Below, piece by piece: positions 39,992 through 50,161 of a DNA stretch of 64,000 nucleotides. The notes below the pieces were generated by a model. The model made no database searches. It was given only the letters and a program-made list of their open reading frames with translations, and was not told the origin of the DNA. The position numbers and the translations under genes were made by a program. The DNA is from Gemmatimonadales bacterium (lineage in GTDB: Bacteria > Krumholzibacteriota > Krumholzibacteriia > LZORAL124-64-63): NCBI GenBank assembly GCA_019038745.1, contig JAHOYV010000033.1, positions 1 to 64,000 of the forward strand, read 5' to 3'. Position 1 is the stretch's first letter, and each line of letters begins with the position of its first letter.

Positions 39992-41205
39992 CCGATTCCG
40001 TACCCGGCCGTCAAACGCACCAATTGGATACGCCTTTCAGCTTCGAGCTCAGGGAACAGTCCGGCGATTGCGGTGCGCGTTGCGGTCGTCTTACCACCGG
40101 TCACGGGAGTATCGAAACTCCGGTCTTCATGCCGGTCGGGACGGTGGGGACGGTAAAGGCTGTGACTTTCGAGCAGGTGTGGTCCACAGGGGCCAGGCTG
40201 ATTCTGGGCAACACCTATCACCTGTATCTGCGCCCGGGGCACGAACTCATAGAAAAACTGGGCGGCTTGCATCGCTTTCAGGGTTGGGATGGCGCCCTCC
40301 TGACCGACAGTGCCGGTTTTCAGGTATTCTCTCTTTCCGACTTGAACCGGATCACGGAGGACGGGGTCGAATTCCGCAGCCACCTTGACGGCAGCAAACA
40401 TTTCTTCACCCCTGAATTGAGTATGGAGATACAGCTCGCCCTGGGCTCTGATATCGTGATGGCCTTCGATGAGTGCGCTTCTTACGGGGCTGAACCTCGA
40501 CAGGTCGAGGCGGCGGTTGAAAGGACCACGCGCTGGCTCCGCCGTTGCCGGGACGTGTTCGCCGGCAGGGAATTCCGAGGCGGTTGGGAGCGGGTTCTGT
40601 TCGGGATCATGCAGGGCGGGGTGGATGAGACAATGCGCCGGCGGTCGGCCGCCGAGATAGTGGAACTGGATCTACCGGGTTACGCCATAGGGGGACTCTC
40701 GGTGGGGGAGCCGATCCCGGCCATGCGGGAGATGACCGAACTTGCGGCGGGATTGCTGCCGTCGGACAGACCGCGTTACCTGATGGGGGTCGGATTTCCC
40801 GACGACATCGTCGCCGGGGTGACGGCCGGGGTGGACATGTTCGACTGCGTGCTGCCCACCCGCATGGCCAGGACGGGGACCGTCCTGACGAGGGACGGCC
40901 GCCTGGTAATCAAGAATCAGGAATTTGCCTCCGATACCTCGCCGATCGATTCCGAATGCGGCTGTCCTGTTTGCGCCAGGCATTCCCGGGCCTACGTGCG
41001 CCACCTGTTCCAGGCCCGGGAAATCCTGGGGCCTGTCCTGGCAACGATTCATAATCTGCACTTCTATCAGGAGTTGATGGCCGGGATACGGGGAGCCATT
41101 CGGGAGGGCAACTTCGGTCTTCATGCCCGAGAGGTGACCCGGCGTTGGCAAGAGGGGGAATCGGCCAGACTGGAACTTGTCTCCCGCCGCAACGGCAGGC
41201 ATTGA
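39988..41205 (+). CDS. tgt: Queuine tRNA-ribosyltransferase
   Basis: [56 protein letters not shown]; zinc ligands CGCPVC. Confidence 0.97.
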   Translation: MTDSVPGRQTHQLDTPFSFELREQSGDCGARCGRLTTGHGSIETPVFMPVGTVGTVKAVTFEQVWSTGARLILGNTYHLYLRPGHELIEKLGGLHRFQGWDGALLTDSAGFQVFSLSDLNRITEDGVEFRSHLDGSKHFFTPELSMEIQLALGSDIVMAFDECASYGAEPRQVEAAVERTTRWLRRCRDVFAGREFRGGWERVLFGIMQGGVDETMRRRSAAEIVELDLPGYAIGGLSVGEPIPAMREMTELAAGLLPSDRPRYLMGVGFPDDIVAGVTAGVDMFDCVLPTRMARTGTVLTRDGRLVIKNQEFASDTSPIDSECGCPVCARHSRAYVRHLFQAREILGPVLATIHNLHFYQELMAGIRGAIREGNFGLHAREVTRRWQEGESARLELVSRRNGRH

Positions 41206-41332
41206 GTTGGTAGGACTTGCCAGCACTCCCTTTGCATAGCACCTTTGGCAGGCGAGTTTCGGCTGCCGAGTACTGCTCCTGTTCCGGCGCCATGTGGTAT
41301 GCAAACCCCCAGACCGAAGCAAGGAGAACCCT

Positions 41333-41653
41333 ATGTTCAACCTCAGCCTGCTGGCCATGGCCTCACCTCCCGAAGGGGCCGGTGGATCCAGCGCGTTGTT
41401 ACTCCAGATCATGCCCATCGCCCTTATTTTCCTGGTTTTCTGGTTCATGATCATCCGGCCGCAGAAAAAAACCCAGGATCAGCGAAAAACCATGTTGGGA
41501 GCCCTGAAACGAGGGGACAAGATAATCACCAACGGTGGTCTCTTCGCCACGATCAAGGACGTCAAGAGTGATCGCGTTGTGGCGACAATCGCCGAGGGCG
41601 TGAAGGTCGAGGTCAGCCGGCAATCGGTCAGCGCCGTTTTGGCCGAGGACTGA
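41333..41653 (+). CDS. yajC: Preprotein translocase subunit YajC
   Basis: LIFLVFWFMIIRPQKKTQDQRKTMLGALKRGDKIITNGG; RBS aaggag. Confidence 0.95.
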   Translation: MFNLSLLAMASPPEGAGGSSALLLQIMPIALIFLVFWFMIIRPQKKTQDQRKTMLGALKRGDKIITNGGLFATIKDVKSDRVVATIAEGVKVEVSRQSVSAVLAED

Positions 41654-41657
41654 GCCA

Positions 41658-42206
41658 ATGTCCGGAGGATCCGGTTCCGAACGGATCCAAGTCTACGGAT
41701 CGAAGGTTCTTCGCCGGTCCGAGCTTCCCTTGCCCGTCGGGACTGCCGAGACGAAGGCCCTCTTGGATTCGCTTTGGGAAACTCTCCAGGCCGACGGGGG
41801 CGTTGGTTTGGCCGCGCCCCAGATCGGGGCTTCGGGTAGGGCTTGTGTGGTTAGGGATCCTGGAGGATCCGGTTCAGGCGCCCGGATCGATCTGGTGAAT
41901 CCGGTTTTGAAGAAGGCTTACGGAGACTGGGAGAATTTCGAAGAAGGTTGCCTATCCTTTCCCGGGCTCTACTTCAATGTTTTGCGTCGTCGAGGGGCCG
42001 TGATCGAATTCCAGGATGCTGAGGGGGTCCAGCGTCGGATCAAGGATGGGGGCTTGTTGGCCCGAATCCTCCAGCACGAACTGGATCATCTGGATGGAAT
42101 TCTTTTCATCGACCGGATACCTGCCTGGCAACGATTCTGGCTGGGTCCGCGCTTGTTGTGGATGGTTGTGGCCGGGTTCCTGGCCAGGAAGTGGAATGGC
42201 AAATGA
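41658..42206 (+). CDS. def: Peptide deformylase
   Basis: GVGLAAPQIG, EEGCLSFPGL and LQHELDHLDGILFIDR motifs all intact. Confidence 0.96.
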   Translation: MSGGSGSERIQVYGSKVLRRSELPLPVGTAETKALLDSLWETLQADGGVGLAAPQIGASGRACVVRDPGGSGSGARIDLVNPVLKKAYGDWENFEEGCLSFPGLYFNVLRRRGAVIEFQDAEGVQRRIKDGGLLARILQHELDHLDGILFIDRIPAWQRFWLGPRLLWMVVAGFLARKWNGK

Positions 42207-43138
42207 AGATCGTTTTCATGGGATCCCCGGATTTCGCTGTTCCCTCCCTGGAGGCCCTTGTCGAGGCCCGTTTCGATGTTTGTCTGGTGGTTACCCAACC
42301 GGATCGACGGGCGGGACGCGGCCGGCGAATGTTGCCTACGGCGGTCAAGGAGGCTGCCAGGGAGCATCATCTTCCGGTTATGGATTTTGGAAAGGGTCAA
42401 CGCAAGGTAGTCACCGAGGCGGTGCTGGCCGAAGAACCGGATGCGGTCGTGGTGGTGGCTTTCGGGCACATATTGCGGGAGCCGTTGCTTTCTACTCCCC
42501 CTTTGGGCTGTATCAACGTTCATGCCAGCCTGCTCCCCCGGTGGCGGGGGGTCTCCCCGGTCCAGTACTCCATTCTGCACGGTGACTCCTGGAGCGGCGT
42601 AACGATCATGCGGATGGATGCGGGCGTGGATACGGGCCCCATTCTGGCCCAGCGAAGCCTGGGAATCAATCCAGAGGATACTGCGGGGGAACTGCTGGAA
42701 CGGTTGGCCGGCCAGGGGGCCGACTTGTTGATTCATACTTTGCGCAACCTGCAGAACGACCTGATCCAATCCATTGCCCAAGGTGATGAAGGGGCTGTGT
42801 ATGCTCCCAAGCTGACCAAGACCCTGTCGGCCCTGCGCTGGGACCGGGATCTGGTCACGGTCCACAACCAGATCCGCGCCCTGCAGCCCTGGCCCGGGAC
42901 GATCACCTACCTGGGTGAAACGATTTTGAAGGTAACCGGATCTAGACCGAAGTCCTTCCATAATTCTGCCCGAAAGCCGGGTACTGTGCTGGCCATCGAA
43001 TCCGATGGGCTGGTGGTGGCCTGCGGAGAAGGTTCGTTGTTGCTGACGGGTCTGCAGGTTCCCGGCAAGCGGCCCTTGCCGGTGGCCGAATTCCTGCGCG
43101 GATTCGAGATCCGGGTGGGGGACGTGTTGCGGTCATGA
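42203..43138 (+). CDS. fmt: Methionyl-tRNA formyltransferase
   Basis: IVFMGSPDFAVPSLEAL; CINVHASLLPRWRGVSPVQ; ATGA overlap with def. Confidence 0.96.
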   Translation: MKIVFMGSPDFAVPSLEALVEARFDVCLVVTQPDRRAGRGRRMLPTAVKEAAREHHLPVMDFGKGQRKVVTEAVLAEEPDAVVVVAFGHILREPLLSTPPLGCINVHASLLPRWRGVSPVQYSILHGDSWSGVTIMRMDAGVDTGPILAQRSLGINPEDTAGELLERLAGQGADLLIHTLRNLQNDLIQSIAQGDEGAVYAPKLTKTLSALRWDRDLVTVHNQIRALQPWPGTITYLGETILKVTGSRPKSFHNSARKPGTVLAIESDGLVVACGEGSLLLTGLQVPGKRPLPVAEFLRGFEIRVGDVLRS

Positions 43139-44580
43139 AAGTGGATCCGGTCCGCTTGCGGGCCCTGGATATTCTGAATCGGGTGCTGGACGGCCAGGCC
43201 CTGGACTCCCTGCTGGATGAAAATCTCGAGGCTCTGAAACTCCCACAGGAAAAGGCATTCCTGGCCGAGTTGGTGCGGGGAACCCTGCAGTGGCGGGGCC
43301 GCTATGATCATGTAATTGCGCACTTCGTCAGTAAGCGACCGCCCCGTGATCCCCGGCTTTTGAATCTGCTCCGCCTATCCCTCCACCAGTTGTTGGCCCT
43401 GGACGGGGTTCCTCCCTATGCAGCCATACACCAGGGTGGAGAGTTGTGCCGAAAGAGTGTTTCCCCGCGTTTGGTAGGCTTCGTCAACGGTCTACTCCGG
43501 AACGTGAAAAGGGCGGTCCTGGACGGTGATGAATCCGAGGATGCCCAGGCGAATTCCGATCTGCGGGTCCGGAGGTTGCGGCCTGTCTTTGAGCAGCTGG
43601 AAGCTGATCCCGCCGCCTGGTTGGCCGCCTGGCATTCCCACCCCCTGTGGTTGGTTCGAAGGTGGATCGAGCGCTACGGGCTGGATTGTGCTTCGGAGAT
43701 TTGCCAGTGGAATAACCAGCCCGTGAACCTCGCCTTTCATGTCTTGGCCCCGGCCGAACCCGCTGAGGCCGCAGCGTATTTGGCCGAGGTGGACTGCCCG
43801 GTTCTGTTAAGAGATTATGGCCGGACCCTGGTAACACAAAACAGGCTGTCCCGTGTCCAGTTGACCGGGATCCTGGAGCAAAGACCTGATCTCATAGTCC
43901 AGGACCCGGTCGTGCAAGAAGCTACTGCTTGGTTGACCCAGGGCCTGTTGGAGATGGAAATTCCAGCCGGCAACTTGGCGGGAGCAACAGATCCGGATAC
44001 GGGCCTTTCCGGTCATGATCTTCGATGCCTTGACCTGTGTGCTGCTCCAGGTGGGAAGACGGCCCACTTGGCCGCGACCTTGCCGGACCCCTGGCGAATT
44101 ACGGCTATGGACAATCGCCGCGGAAGGGTGCGGTTGCTGGGTGGGACGCTGAAAAGAATTGAATCCAGATCGGTGGACATGGTACTAGCTGATGGAAATA
44201 ACCCGCCGTTCGCCGCCGGTACTTTCTCTGCAGTACTGCTGGACGGTCCCTGTAGTGGAACGGGAGTTCTGCGTCATCATCCAGATGGTCGCTGGCGCCT
44301 GAATCCCGAAACCCTGGTTAGAAACGGTAAAATTCTTGGTGAATTAGCAGCCAGCGCCGTGGATCTACTGGCCCCCGGAGGTTGTTTGCTGTACGCTACG
44401 TGTTCCCTTGAGTCGGAAGAGAACGAGGATGTGTTGGATGCTCTTTTGGAGGGGCGGGACGACTTGGAACCCGTGATCGAAGCGGGCTCCGACACGGACC
44501 TGGAATGGCGCCGCGGCTGGTTGCCACCCGAGGCCGGTGGGGATGGCTTCTTCGCCGCCCGTCTACGTAAGAAATATTGA
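43135..44580 (+). CDS. rsmB: 16S rRNA (cytosine967-C5)-methyltransferase
   Basis: NusB-like N-terminus; LDLCAAPGGKTAHLA; LLDGPCSGTGVLRHHPDGRW; LLYATCSLESEENE. Confidence 0.94.
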   Translation: MKVDPVRLRALDILNRVLDGQALDSLLDENLEALKLPQEKAFLAELVRGTLQWRGRYDHVIAHFVSKRPPRDPRLLNLLRLSLHQLLALDGVPPYAAIHQGGELCRKSVSPRLVGFVNGLLRNVKRAVLDGDESEDAQANSDLRVRRLRPVFEQLEADPAAWLAAWHSHPLWLVRRWIERYGLDCASEICQWNNQPVNLAFHVLAPAEPAEAAAYLAEVDCPVLLRDYGRTLVTQNRLSRVQLTGILEQRPDLIVQDPVVQEATAWLTQGLLEMEIPAGNLAGATDPDTGLSGHDLRCLDLCAAPGGKTAHLAATLPDPWRITAMDNRRGRVRLLGGTLKRIESRSVDMVLADGNNPPFAAGTFSAVLLDGPCSGTGVLRHHPDGRWRLNPETLVRNGKILGELAASAVDLLAPGGCLLYATCSLESEENEDVLDALLEGRDDLEPVIEAGSDTDLEWRRGWLPPEAGGDGFFAARLRKKY

Positions 44581-44599
44581 TGGACCAAGGAAGAGAACC

Positions 44600-45325
44600 G
44601 TGAAGCTTTGGAAGTTCCTGTTGTTGATGGCCGGACTGGTGGTCCTGGGGGGCGTGACCCTTTTGGGTATCAACTTTATCCTGCTGCCCTCCATTATTCA
44701 CCACAACAAGATCGTAACCATGCCGGATGTTCGGGGCATGAGCCGGCAGGGGGCCGAACTGCAGCTGCGGGATCTGCGCTTGGAGATTGAAGTGTTGCGG
44801 TCACGTTCTCATCCGACCATACCGATTGGGATGATCCTGGACCAGACGCCGTTGCCGGAGGCCCGTGTACGGGGTGGCCGCCTGGTGAAGGTCATCACCA
44901 GCAGCGGTCCGCCTGCTGGTGCCCTGCCGCGCCTGACAGGGCTTTCCCTTCGCCAAGCTGAGATTACACTTCAAAGGGAAAATTATCGAATGGGCCGGGT
45001 TTTACGTATCCGTCGGCCCGGCGTGACCGAACAGGTCGTGGCTTTTCAGAGCCCGGGAGCGGGAACCGATCTGTATAAAGGAGCCACGGTCGATCTTGTC
45101 GTGGCCGAGCCTGCGGCGGCGGAACTGATGCGCATGCCGGAATTACGCGGGGTCCCCTTGTATCGCGTAAGACAGGTGGTTGCCTCGGCCGGGTTTATCC
45201 TGGCCCCTGTTACCTACCGGAGGACCAGCCAATTCCCGCCCAACATTATCCTTTCCCAACATCCCGAGGTAGGGGTGCGGATCCCCAAAGGAGAACTACT
45301 TGAGTTGGTTGCCTCGTCCCGCTGA
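44600..45325 (+). CDS. PASTA domain-containing membrane-anchored protein
   Basis: N-terminal TM then three PASTA-like repeats (MPDVRGMSRQGAELQLRDLRL; LPRLTGLSLRQAEITLQRENY; MPELRGVPLYRVRQVVASAGF). Confidence 0.88.
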   Translation: MKLWKFLLLMAGLVVLGGVTLLGINFILLPSIIHHNKIVTMPDVRGMSRQGAELQLRDLRLEIEVLRSRSHPTIPIGMILDQTPLPEARVRGGRLVKVITSSGPPAGALPRLTGLSLRQAEITLQRENYRMGRVLRIRRPGVTEQVVAFQSPGAGTDLYKGATVDLVVAEPAAAELMRMPELRGVPLYRVRQVVASAGFILAPVTYRRTSQFPPNIILSQHPEVGVRIPKGELLELVASSR

Positions 45326-45998
45326 GGGTTGTGCCCATGTTGCTCCCTCCTTGCTCAGCGCCGATTTTACGAGGTTGGCGGATGACATTGCCGATTTGAC
45401 CGCCGCCGGTGCGGACCTTCTTCATTTGGATGTGATGGATGGACATTTCGTTCCCAATATCACTTTCGGGCCTTTTATATGCGAGGCTATCCGTCGCGCC
45501 AGTGATCGGTCGCCCTGCTCCACCGGCCATTTGCCGCTGGACGCCCATCTGATGATAAGTCGTCCCGATCTGTACCTTGAGGCTTTTGCCGGATCCGGTG
45601 TGGATGCTCTGACCATTCACCTGGAATCCGACTGCGACAAGGGGCCTACCCTCGAACGGATCGGCCAGTTGGGGTTGAAAAGAGGGCTCTCCCTGAACCC
45701 CGGAACATCCCTGGAAGGGGTTTTTCCATTTTTAGCGGAATTGGACCTGGTCCTGGTCATGAGCGTGCAGCCCGGGTTCGGAGGACAGACCTTTGACCCG
45801 GGGGCCATCGCCAAAATCGGCGAGCTTGACCGATTTCGAAGGGAATCCGGCCACGACTATCTGATCTCCGTCGATGGGGGGATCAATGAAATTACCGGGT
45901 CGGAGTGCCGTACAGCCGGCGCCGACATTCTCGTTTCCGGTTCCTGGCTGGTGGGAGCCGATGATCGGGCCGCCCGGACGGATTTGCTTCGTGGCTGA
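45300..45998 (+). CDS. rpe: Ribulose-phosphate 3-epimerase
   Basis: VAPSLLSADFTRLADDI; LHLDVMDGHFVPNITFGP; VMSVQPGFGGQTF; SVDGGI. Confidence 0.95.
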   Translation: MSWLPRPAEGCAHVAPSLLSADFTRLADDIADLTAAGADLLHLDVMDGHFVPNITFGPFICEAIRRASDRSPCSTGHLPLDAHLMISRPDLYLEAFAGSGVDALTIHLESDCDKGPTLERIGQLGLKRGLSLNPGTSLEGVFPFLAELDLVLVMSVQPGFGGQTFDPGAIAKIGELDRFRRESGHDYLISVDGGINEITGSECRTAGADILVSGSWLVGADDRAARTDLLRG

Positions 45999-46316
45999 CC
46001 TGCCCGGTGGCCTCAGCGTCCTTGCGTAATTCAAGTCTGAAGGTTAATTTTTCCAACCCCGGCGATAGCTGACCCTGAACCCCACCCGGGAGTCATGGGT
46101 CGGGTTCGCTAGGTTGTTGTCTTTAAAATGGTTGCGCCTCAAAAAGTCGGCCCGGATCTTCTTCTGGCCTGATTGGAGCGGTGCGCCGTTGTGTGCTTTG
46201 TCTGATCCTCTGGAGGGATTTTCCCTGCTGGAGGGTTGTAAGTGCGGTTTTTCCAGGAAAATTCTGGGGCCCGCCAAAGCCATTACTGAGCTTAGAATCG
46301 ACTTCAGGAGCCCGTT

Positions 46317-47654
46317 TTGTTCCAGGAATTGACCAAGCGTCTCGACGCCACGATGAAGAAATTGGCAGGGCAGGACCGCCTGACGGAGGAAAACGTCAAG
46401 GAGGCCCTGCGCGAGGTGCGTTTGGCGCTTCTTGAGGCTGATGTCAACTATGGCGTGGCCAAAAAGCTGGTCGCCAATATACGGACCAAAGCCCTGGGTG
46501 CGGATGTGCTGGGCAGTCTTACGCCGGCCCAGCAAGTGGTCAAAATCGTCAACGACGAGCTGGTTGCCCTGCTTGGCGGGCAAGCGGCCGAGTTGAACCT
46601 GGAAGCCGACAAGGGCATCGCCACGGTGATGGTCATGGGCCTGCAGGGCTCAGGTAAAACCACTTTTTGCGGGAAGCTGGCCAAGCGTCTGGTAAAGGAA
46701 GGGCGCAAGCCCATGCTCGTGGCGGCGGATATCTACCGTCCCGCGGCTATCGACCAGTTGCAGGTGATCGCCGGGAGCATCGATGTTCCGGTGCACAGTG
46801 ACCTGGAGCGCAAGAACGCCGCCCAGATCGTTAAACTGGGATTACGGAGAGCCAAGGACAACAAGTGTGATGTCCTGATCGTCGATACGGCCGGCCGGTT
46901 GCACATCGACGAAACGCTCATGAACGAGCTGAAGGCCATCGACAAGATCGTCCCCATGGGCGAGAAGCTCCTGGTTCTTGACGCAATGACGGGCCAAGAG
47001 GCAGTGAACATCGCTTCGGAATTCGCCGACCAGGTGGGTTTCGACGGAGCGGTACTGACCAAAATGGACGGCGATGCCAGAGGCGGCGCGGCACTCAGCG
47101 TCCTGGAAGTTACGGGTCGGCCGGTAAAATTGGTTGGTGTGGGAGAGAAGATGGACGACCTGGAGGTCTTCCATCCCGATCGAATGGCCAGCCGCATTCT
47201 GGGCATGGGCGATGTGTTGACGCTCATCGAGCAGGCCGAGGAGAAGATGGATCTGGACGAGGCCGAGAACATGGCCGCCAGATTCGCTTCCGGCCAGTTC
47301 AACCTGGAGGATTTCCAGGGCCAGATCAAACAAATGAAGAAGCTGGGTCCCTTGAAGGGCGTGCTCAAGATGTTGCCCGGAATGAACAATGACATGCTGG
47401 ACAAGGCCAACGTCGACGATAGCCAGTTCGCCAAGGTGGAAGCCATCATCAATTCGATGACTTTCGGGGAGAGGCGCAAGCCGGATATCATCAACGGGTC
47501 CCGGCGCAAGCGGATCGCGCGGGGCAGCGGGACCACGGTCTCGCAGGTGAACAAACTTTTGAAGCAGTACCGGGACATGCGGCGGATGATGAACCAAATC
47601 AACTCCGCCGGCGGGATCCAGGAATTTGGAGCCAAGGTTCTCGGTGGGCAATAG
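46317..47654 (+). CDS. ffh: Signal recognition particle protein
   Basis: MGLQGSGKTTFCGKLAKRL; VDTAGRLHIDE; TKMDGDARGGAALS; RRKRIARGSGTTVSQVNKLLKQYRDMRRMM. Confidence 0.97.
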   Translation: MFQELTKRLDATMKKLAGQDRLTEENVKEALREVRLALLEADVNYGVAKKLVANIRTKALGADVLGSLTPAQQVVKIVNDELVALLGGQAAELNLEADKGIATVMVMGLQGSGKTTFCGKLAKRLVKEGRKPMLVAADIYRPAAIDQLQVIAGSIDVPVHSDLERKNAAQIVKLGLRRAKDNKCDVLIVDTAGRLHIDETLMNELKAIDKIVPMGEKLLVLDAMTGQEAVNIASEFADQVGFDGAVLTKMDGDARGGAALSVLEVTGRPVKLVGVGEKMDDLEVFHPDRMASRILGMGDVLTLIEQAEEKMDLDEAENMAARFASGQFNLEDFQGQIKQMKKLGPLKGVLKMLPGMNNDMLDKANVDDSQFAKVEAIINSMTFGERRKPDIINGSRRKRIARGSGTTVSQVNKLLKQYRDMRRMMNQINSAGGIQEFGAKVLGGQ

Positions 47655-47751
47655 CCCTGGTCGGTCGCTTCCTCTCGAAGCGGCCAAGGCAGGGCGAACG
47701 TACGCGGCGCGCATGGTGCGTGACGCGAAACCAACATGATGGAGGTTGATA

Positions 47752-48372
47752 GTGGCCACAACAATTCGACTGACCCGTATGGGCCGGAAAAAGCGTCCCT
47801 TCTACCGCATGGTCGTCCTGGACAGCCGTAAGCGGCGCGACGGCGCCTACCTCGCCAATCTGGGTTATTACAACCCGTTTTGTGACCCGGCTGAGGTTGA
47901 GCTGCATGCTGACGACGTAATCAACTGGTTGGGCAAGGGTGCGACGATGAGCGATACCGCCCGTAGCCTGTTGCGCGGTGAAGGGATTCTGTACCGGTGG
48001 TCCCTGGAAAAAGCAGGCCTGAGTGAAGAAGAAGTCAATGCCAAGATGACTGAATGGCGTCAGGCTTCGGACGACCGCAGGCAGAAGATCCAGGATGCCG
48101 TCGTGGCCAAGAAGGAAGCCAAAGAGGCTGCCGAGGCCAAGGCTTTGGAAGAAAAGGTCAAGGCCGAGGAAGAAGCCAAAGCCAAGGCGGAAGCCGAAGC
48201 AAGGGCGGAAGCAAAGGCCAAGGCCGATGCCGAAGCAAAGGCTGCCGAGGAGGCTGCTGCCGCTGAAGCCGCTGAAGCAGCGGAGGCTCCTGAAGCTGGT
48301 ACAGAGGAGACGGCCGCTGAGGCCAAGGCTGAAGAGCCCAAGAAGGAATCTGACGGGGAAGGCGAAAGTTGA
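47752..48372 (+). CDS. rpsP: 30S ribosomal protein S16 with long Ala/Glu/Lys-rich C-terminal extension
   Basis: IRLTRMGRKKRPFYRMVVLDSRKRRDGAYLANLGYYNP core; GTG start after ggagg RBS. Confidence 0.95.
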   Translation: MATTIRLTRMGRKKRPFYRMVVLDSRKRRDGAYLANLGYYNPFCDPAEVELHADDVINWLGKGATMSDTARSLLRGEGILYRWSLEKAGLSEEEVNAKMTEWRQASDDRRQKIQDAVVAKKEAKEAAEAKALEEKVKAEEEAKAKAEAEARAEAKAKADAEAKAAEEAAAAEAAEAAEAPEAGTEETAAEAKAEEPKKESDGEGES

Positions 48373-48806
48373 ACGGCCACGAAGAGGAAACTCCGGTGAG
48401 CCCGGAAGAATCCTCCAGCCAGGAGAAAGCCGTGGAGGGCGTAAGCCATCCCGCCGCTCCTGCCGAGGACCCGAATGATTCCGTGGACGGCAAGGAAGGT
48501 TCTGTCGAGTCTGATTCGGCTGAACCGGAGTCTGCTGCAACGGAATCAGAGGAGTTGAACATCGGCCAGGAACAGGTGCTGGAGCTGATCTCCTACATTG
48601 TAGTGAATCTGGTGGAGCATCCCGAAGAGGTGACCGTCGATATTGCCCAACGGCAAGGACGGGATATTTTCCAGGTCCGGGTCCATCAGGAAGACCTGGG
48701 CAAGGTCATCGGCAAGGGTGGGCAAACCGCTCGTGCCCTGCGGGTGCTTCTGATGGCGGTCAGTGCCAGAACGAACCAGCGTATCGGGCTGGAAATCGTT
48801 GAGTGA
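48369..48806 (+). CDS. khpA: KH domain RNA-binding protein (KhpA/YlqC-like) with acidic N-terminal extension
   Basis: ELISYIVVNLVEHPEEVTVDIAQ...HQEDLGKVIGKGGQTARALRVLLMAVSAR; position between rpsP and rimM; TTG start. Confidence 0.9.
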   Translation: MNGHEEETPVSPEESSSQEKAVEGVSHPAAPAEDPNDSVDGKEGSVESDSAEPESAATESEELNIGQEQVLELISYIVVNLVEHPEEVTVDIAQRQGRDIFQVRVHQEDLGKVIGKGGQTARALRVLLMAVSARTNQRIGLEIVE

Positions 48807-48807
48807 C

Positions 48808-49326
48808 ATGGACCGTTTTATCGCCATCGGCGAGGTCGTCAAGGCCGTAGGTTTGCGGGGCGAGGTCAAACTCTACCCGCTCCTGGACTTTTTTGAACCC
48901 CTGCTCGACAGCGGGTTCCTGATCTGGGATGACGGCGCCGAGGTGGAAGTTGTTGGCCACCGGGTGAATGGAAACACCGTGGTTTTGAAGGTCAGTGGAA
49001 TGACTGATCGGACCGCGGCCGAAGGTCTGGTGGGACGTAGCCTGGGTTTTGACCGGGATAACTATCTCCAGGATGATTTCCCTCGGCCCGACGGAGGGCT
49101 GCCTTTCCGGTATTTGGGCCGGCTGGTAGAAACGGTTTCTGGAGAGGTCGTAGGCGTGGTCGAGGAAGTCCGTTTCACCGTCAGCAACTACCTACTGGTG
49201 GTGGCTGGGGAGAAAATGGAGATCCTGATCCCGGCTGTGGAACCGATTCTGCTTCTGAATCTAGGTCTGAGTGGAAATTTGGTGATTGACCCTCCGGAAG
49301 GCCTGTTGGATGTCCAATCCGGTTGA
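48808..49326 (+). CDS. rimM: Ribosome maturation factor RimM
   Basis: IAIGEVVKAVGLRGEVKLYPLLD; PRC-like C-terminus EILIPAVEPILL. Confidence 0.94.
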   Translation: MDRFIAIGEVVKAVGLRGEVKLYPLLDFFEPLLDSGFLIWDDGAEVEVVGHRVNGNTVVLKVSGMTDRTAAEGLVGRSLGFDRDNYLQDDFPRPDGGLPFRYLGRLVETVSGEVVGVVEEVRFTVSNYLLVVAGEKMEILIPAVEPILLLNLGLSGNLVIDPPEGLLDVQSG

Positions 49327-50044
49327 GCGACCCGTCATAAAAATATTGACCCTGTTTCCGGACATGGTCCGGAGCGTCCTGGAAACCAGTATTCCGGGTC
49401 GGGCCCAGAGACAGGGACAGGTGGACTATCAAGTCGTGGACATCCGGGACTTCGCGGTGGACAAGCATCGCACGGTGGATGACACGGCTTACGGAGGCGG
49501 GGCCGGCATGATCATGATGGCGCCGCCGGTGGTCGAAGCGGTTGAATCCTGCCGGGTGCGGGACGATGCCACGGTGATCCTGACCACACCCCAGGGTGAG
49601 GTGTTCGATGAGGAACTCACGCTGGAACTGGTCGAGGATCTGCAGGTAAAGGGCGAACTTGTCCTGATCTGCGGCCACTACAAGGGAGTGGATGAACGGG
49701 CTCGGGATCTTGTGGTAAACCGGGAGATCTCCATCGGCGACTTCGTTTTGTCCGGCGGGGAACTGCCGGCCCTGGTGATCGCCGATGCCCTGGTCCGGCG
49801 ATTGGAAGGAGTTCTGCACAACGAGGACTCCGCCAATAACGATAGTTTTACCGAATTGCGCGGAGGTGGCCTGGATTGTCAGTGGTACACCAAACCGCCG
49901 GCCTATCGTGGTCTGGAAGTTCCCGAGGTTCTGCTCTCGGGACACCACGCGAAGATTGAACAATGGCGTCTGGAACAGGCCGCCGGTCGGACTAGGGACC
50001 GGAGACCGGATTTGTTACCGGATGAGCAGGATGATACGTCCTGA
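49310..50044 (+). CDS. trmD: tRNA (guanine37-N1)-methyltransferase
   Basis: IKILTLFPDMVRSVLETSI; VDDTAYGGGAGMIMM; LICGHYKGVDERA; ISIGDFVLSGGELPALVIADAL. Confidence 0.97.
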   Translation: MSNPVERPVIKILTLFPDMVRSVLETSIPGRAQRQGQVDYQVVDIRDFAVDKHRTVDDTAYGGGAGMIMMAPPVVEAVESCRVRDDATVILTTPQGEVFDEELTLELVEDLQVKGELVLICGHYKGVDERARDLVVNREISIGDFVLSGGELPALVIADALVRRLEGVLHNEDSANNDSFTELRGGGLDCQWYTKPPAYRGLEVPEVLLSGHHAKIEQWRLEQAAGRTRDRRPDLLPDEQDDTS

Positions 50045-50138
50045 CGGACGAGACATCGGGACCTTGGGAATTTTGGTACTAGTTTCTTGAAGTTGGTAAA
50101 GGTCGGCCGCGTAGTGAAAAACGGCGGACCGTTGGAGA

Positions 50139-50161
50139 CCGGAAAGCCTTTGGCCTTCCGG
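50139..50161 (+). promoter_or_regulatory. Stem-loop just upstream of rplS (possible L19 leader)
   Basis: CCGGAAAGCC-TTT-GGCCTTCCGG (one mismatch), immediately before the rplS RBS. Confidence 0.5.

Noticed and set aside
45999-46316. SRP (4.5S) RNA gene upstream of ffh
   Set aside because: No GGAAGCAGCCAAGGCA-type conserved segment or SRP hairpin seen
46733-47764. 343-aa and 305-aa minus-strand ORFs
   Set aside because: Shadows of ffh (plus strand), a confident SRP54 gene
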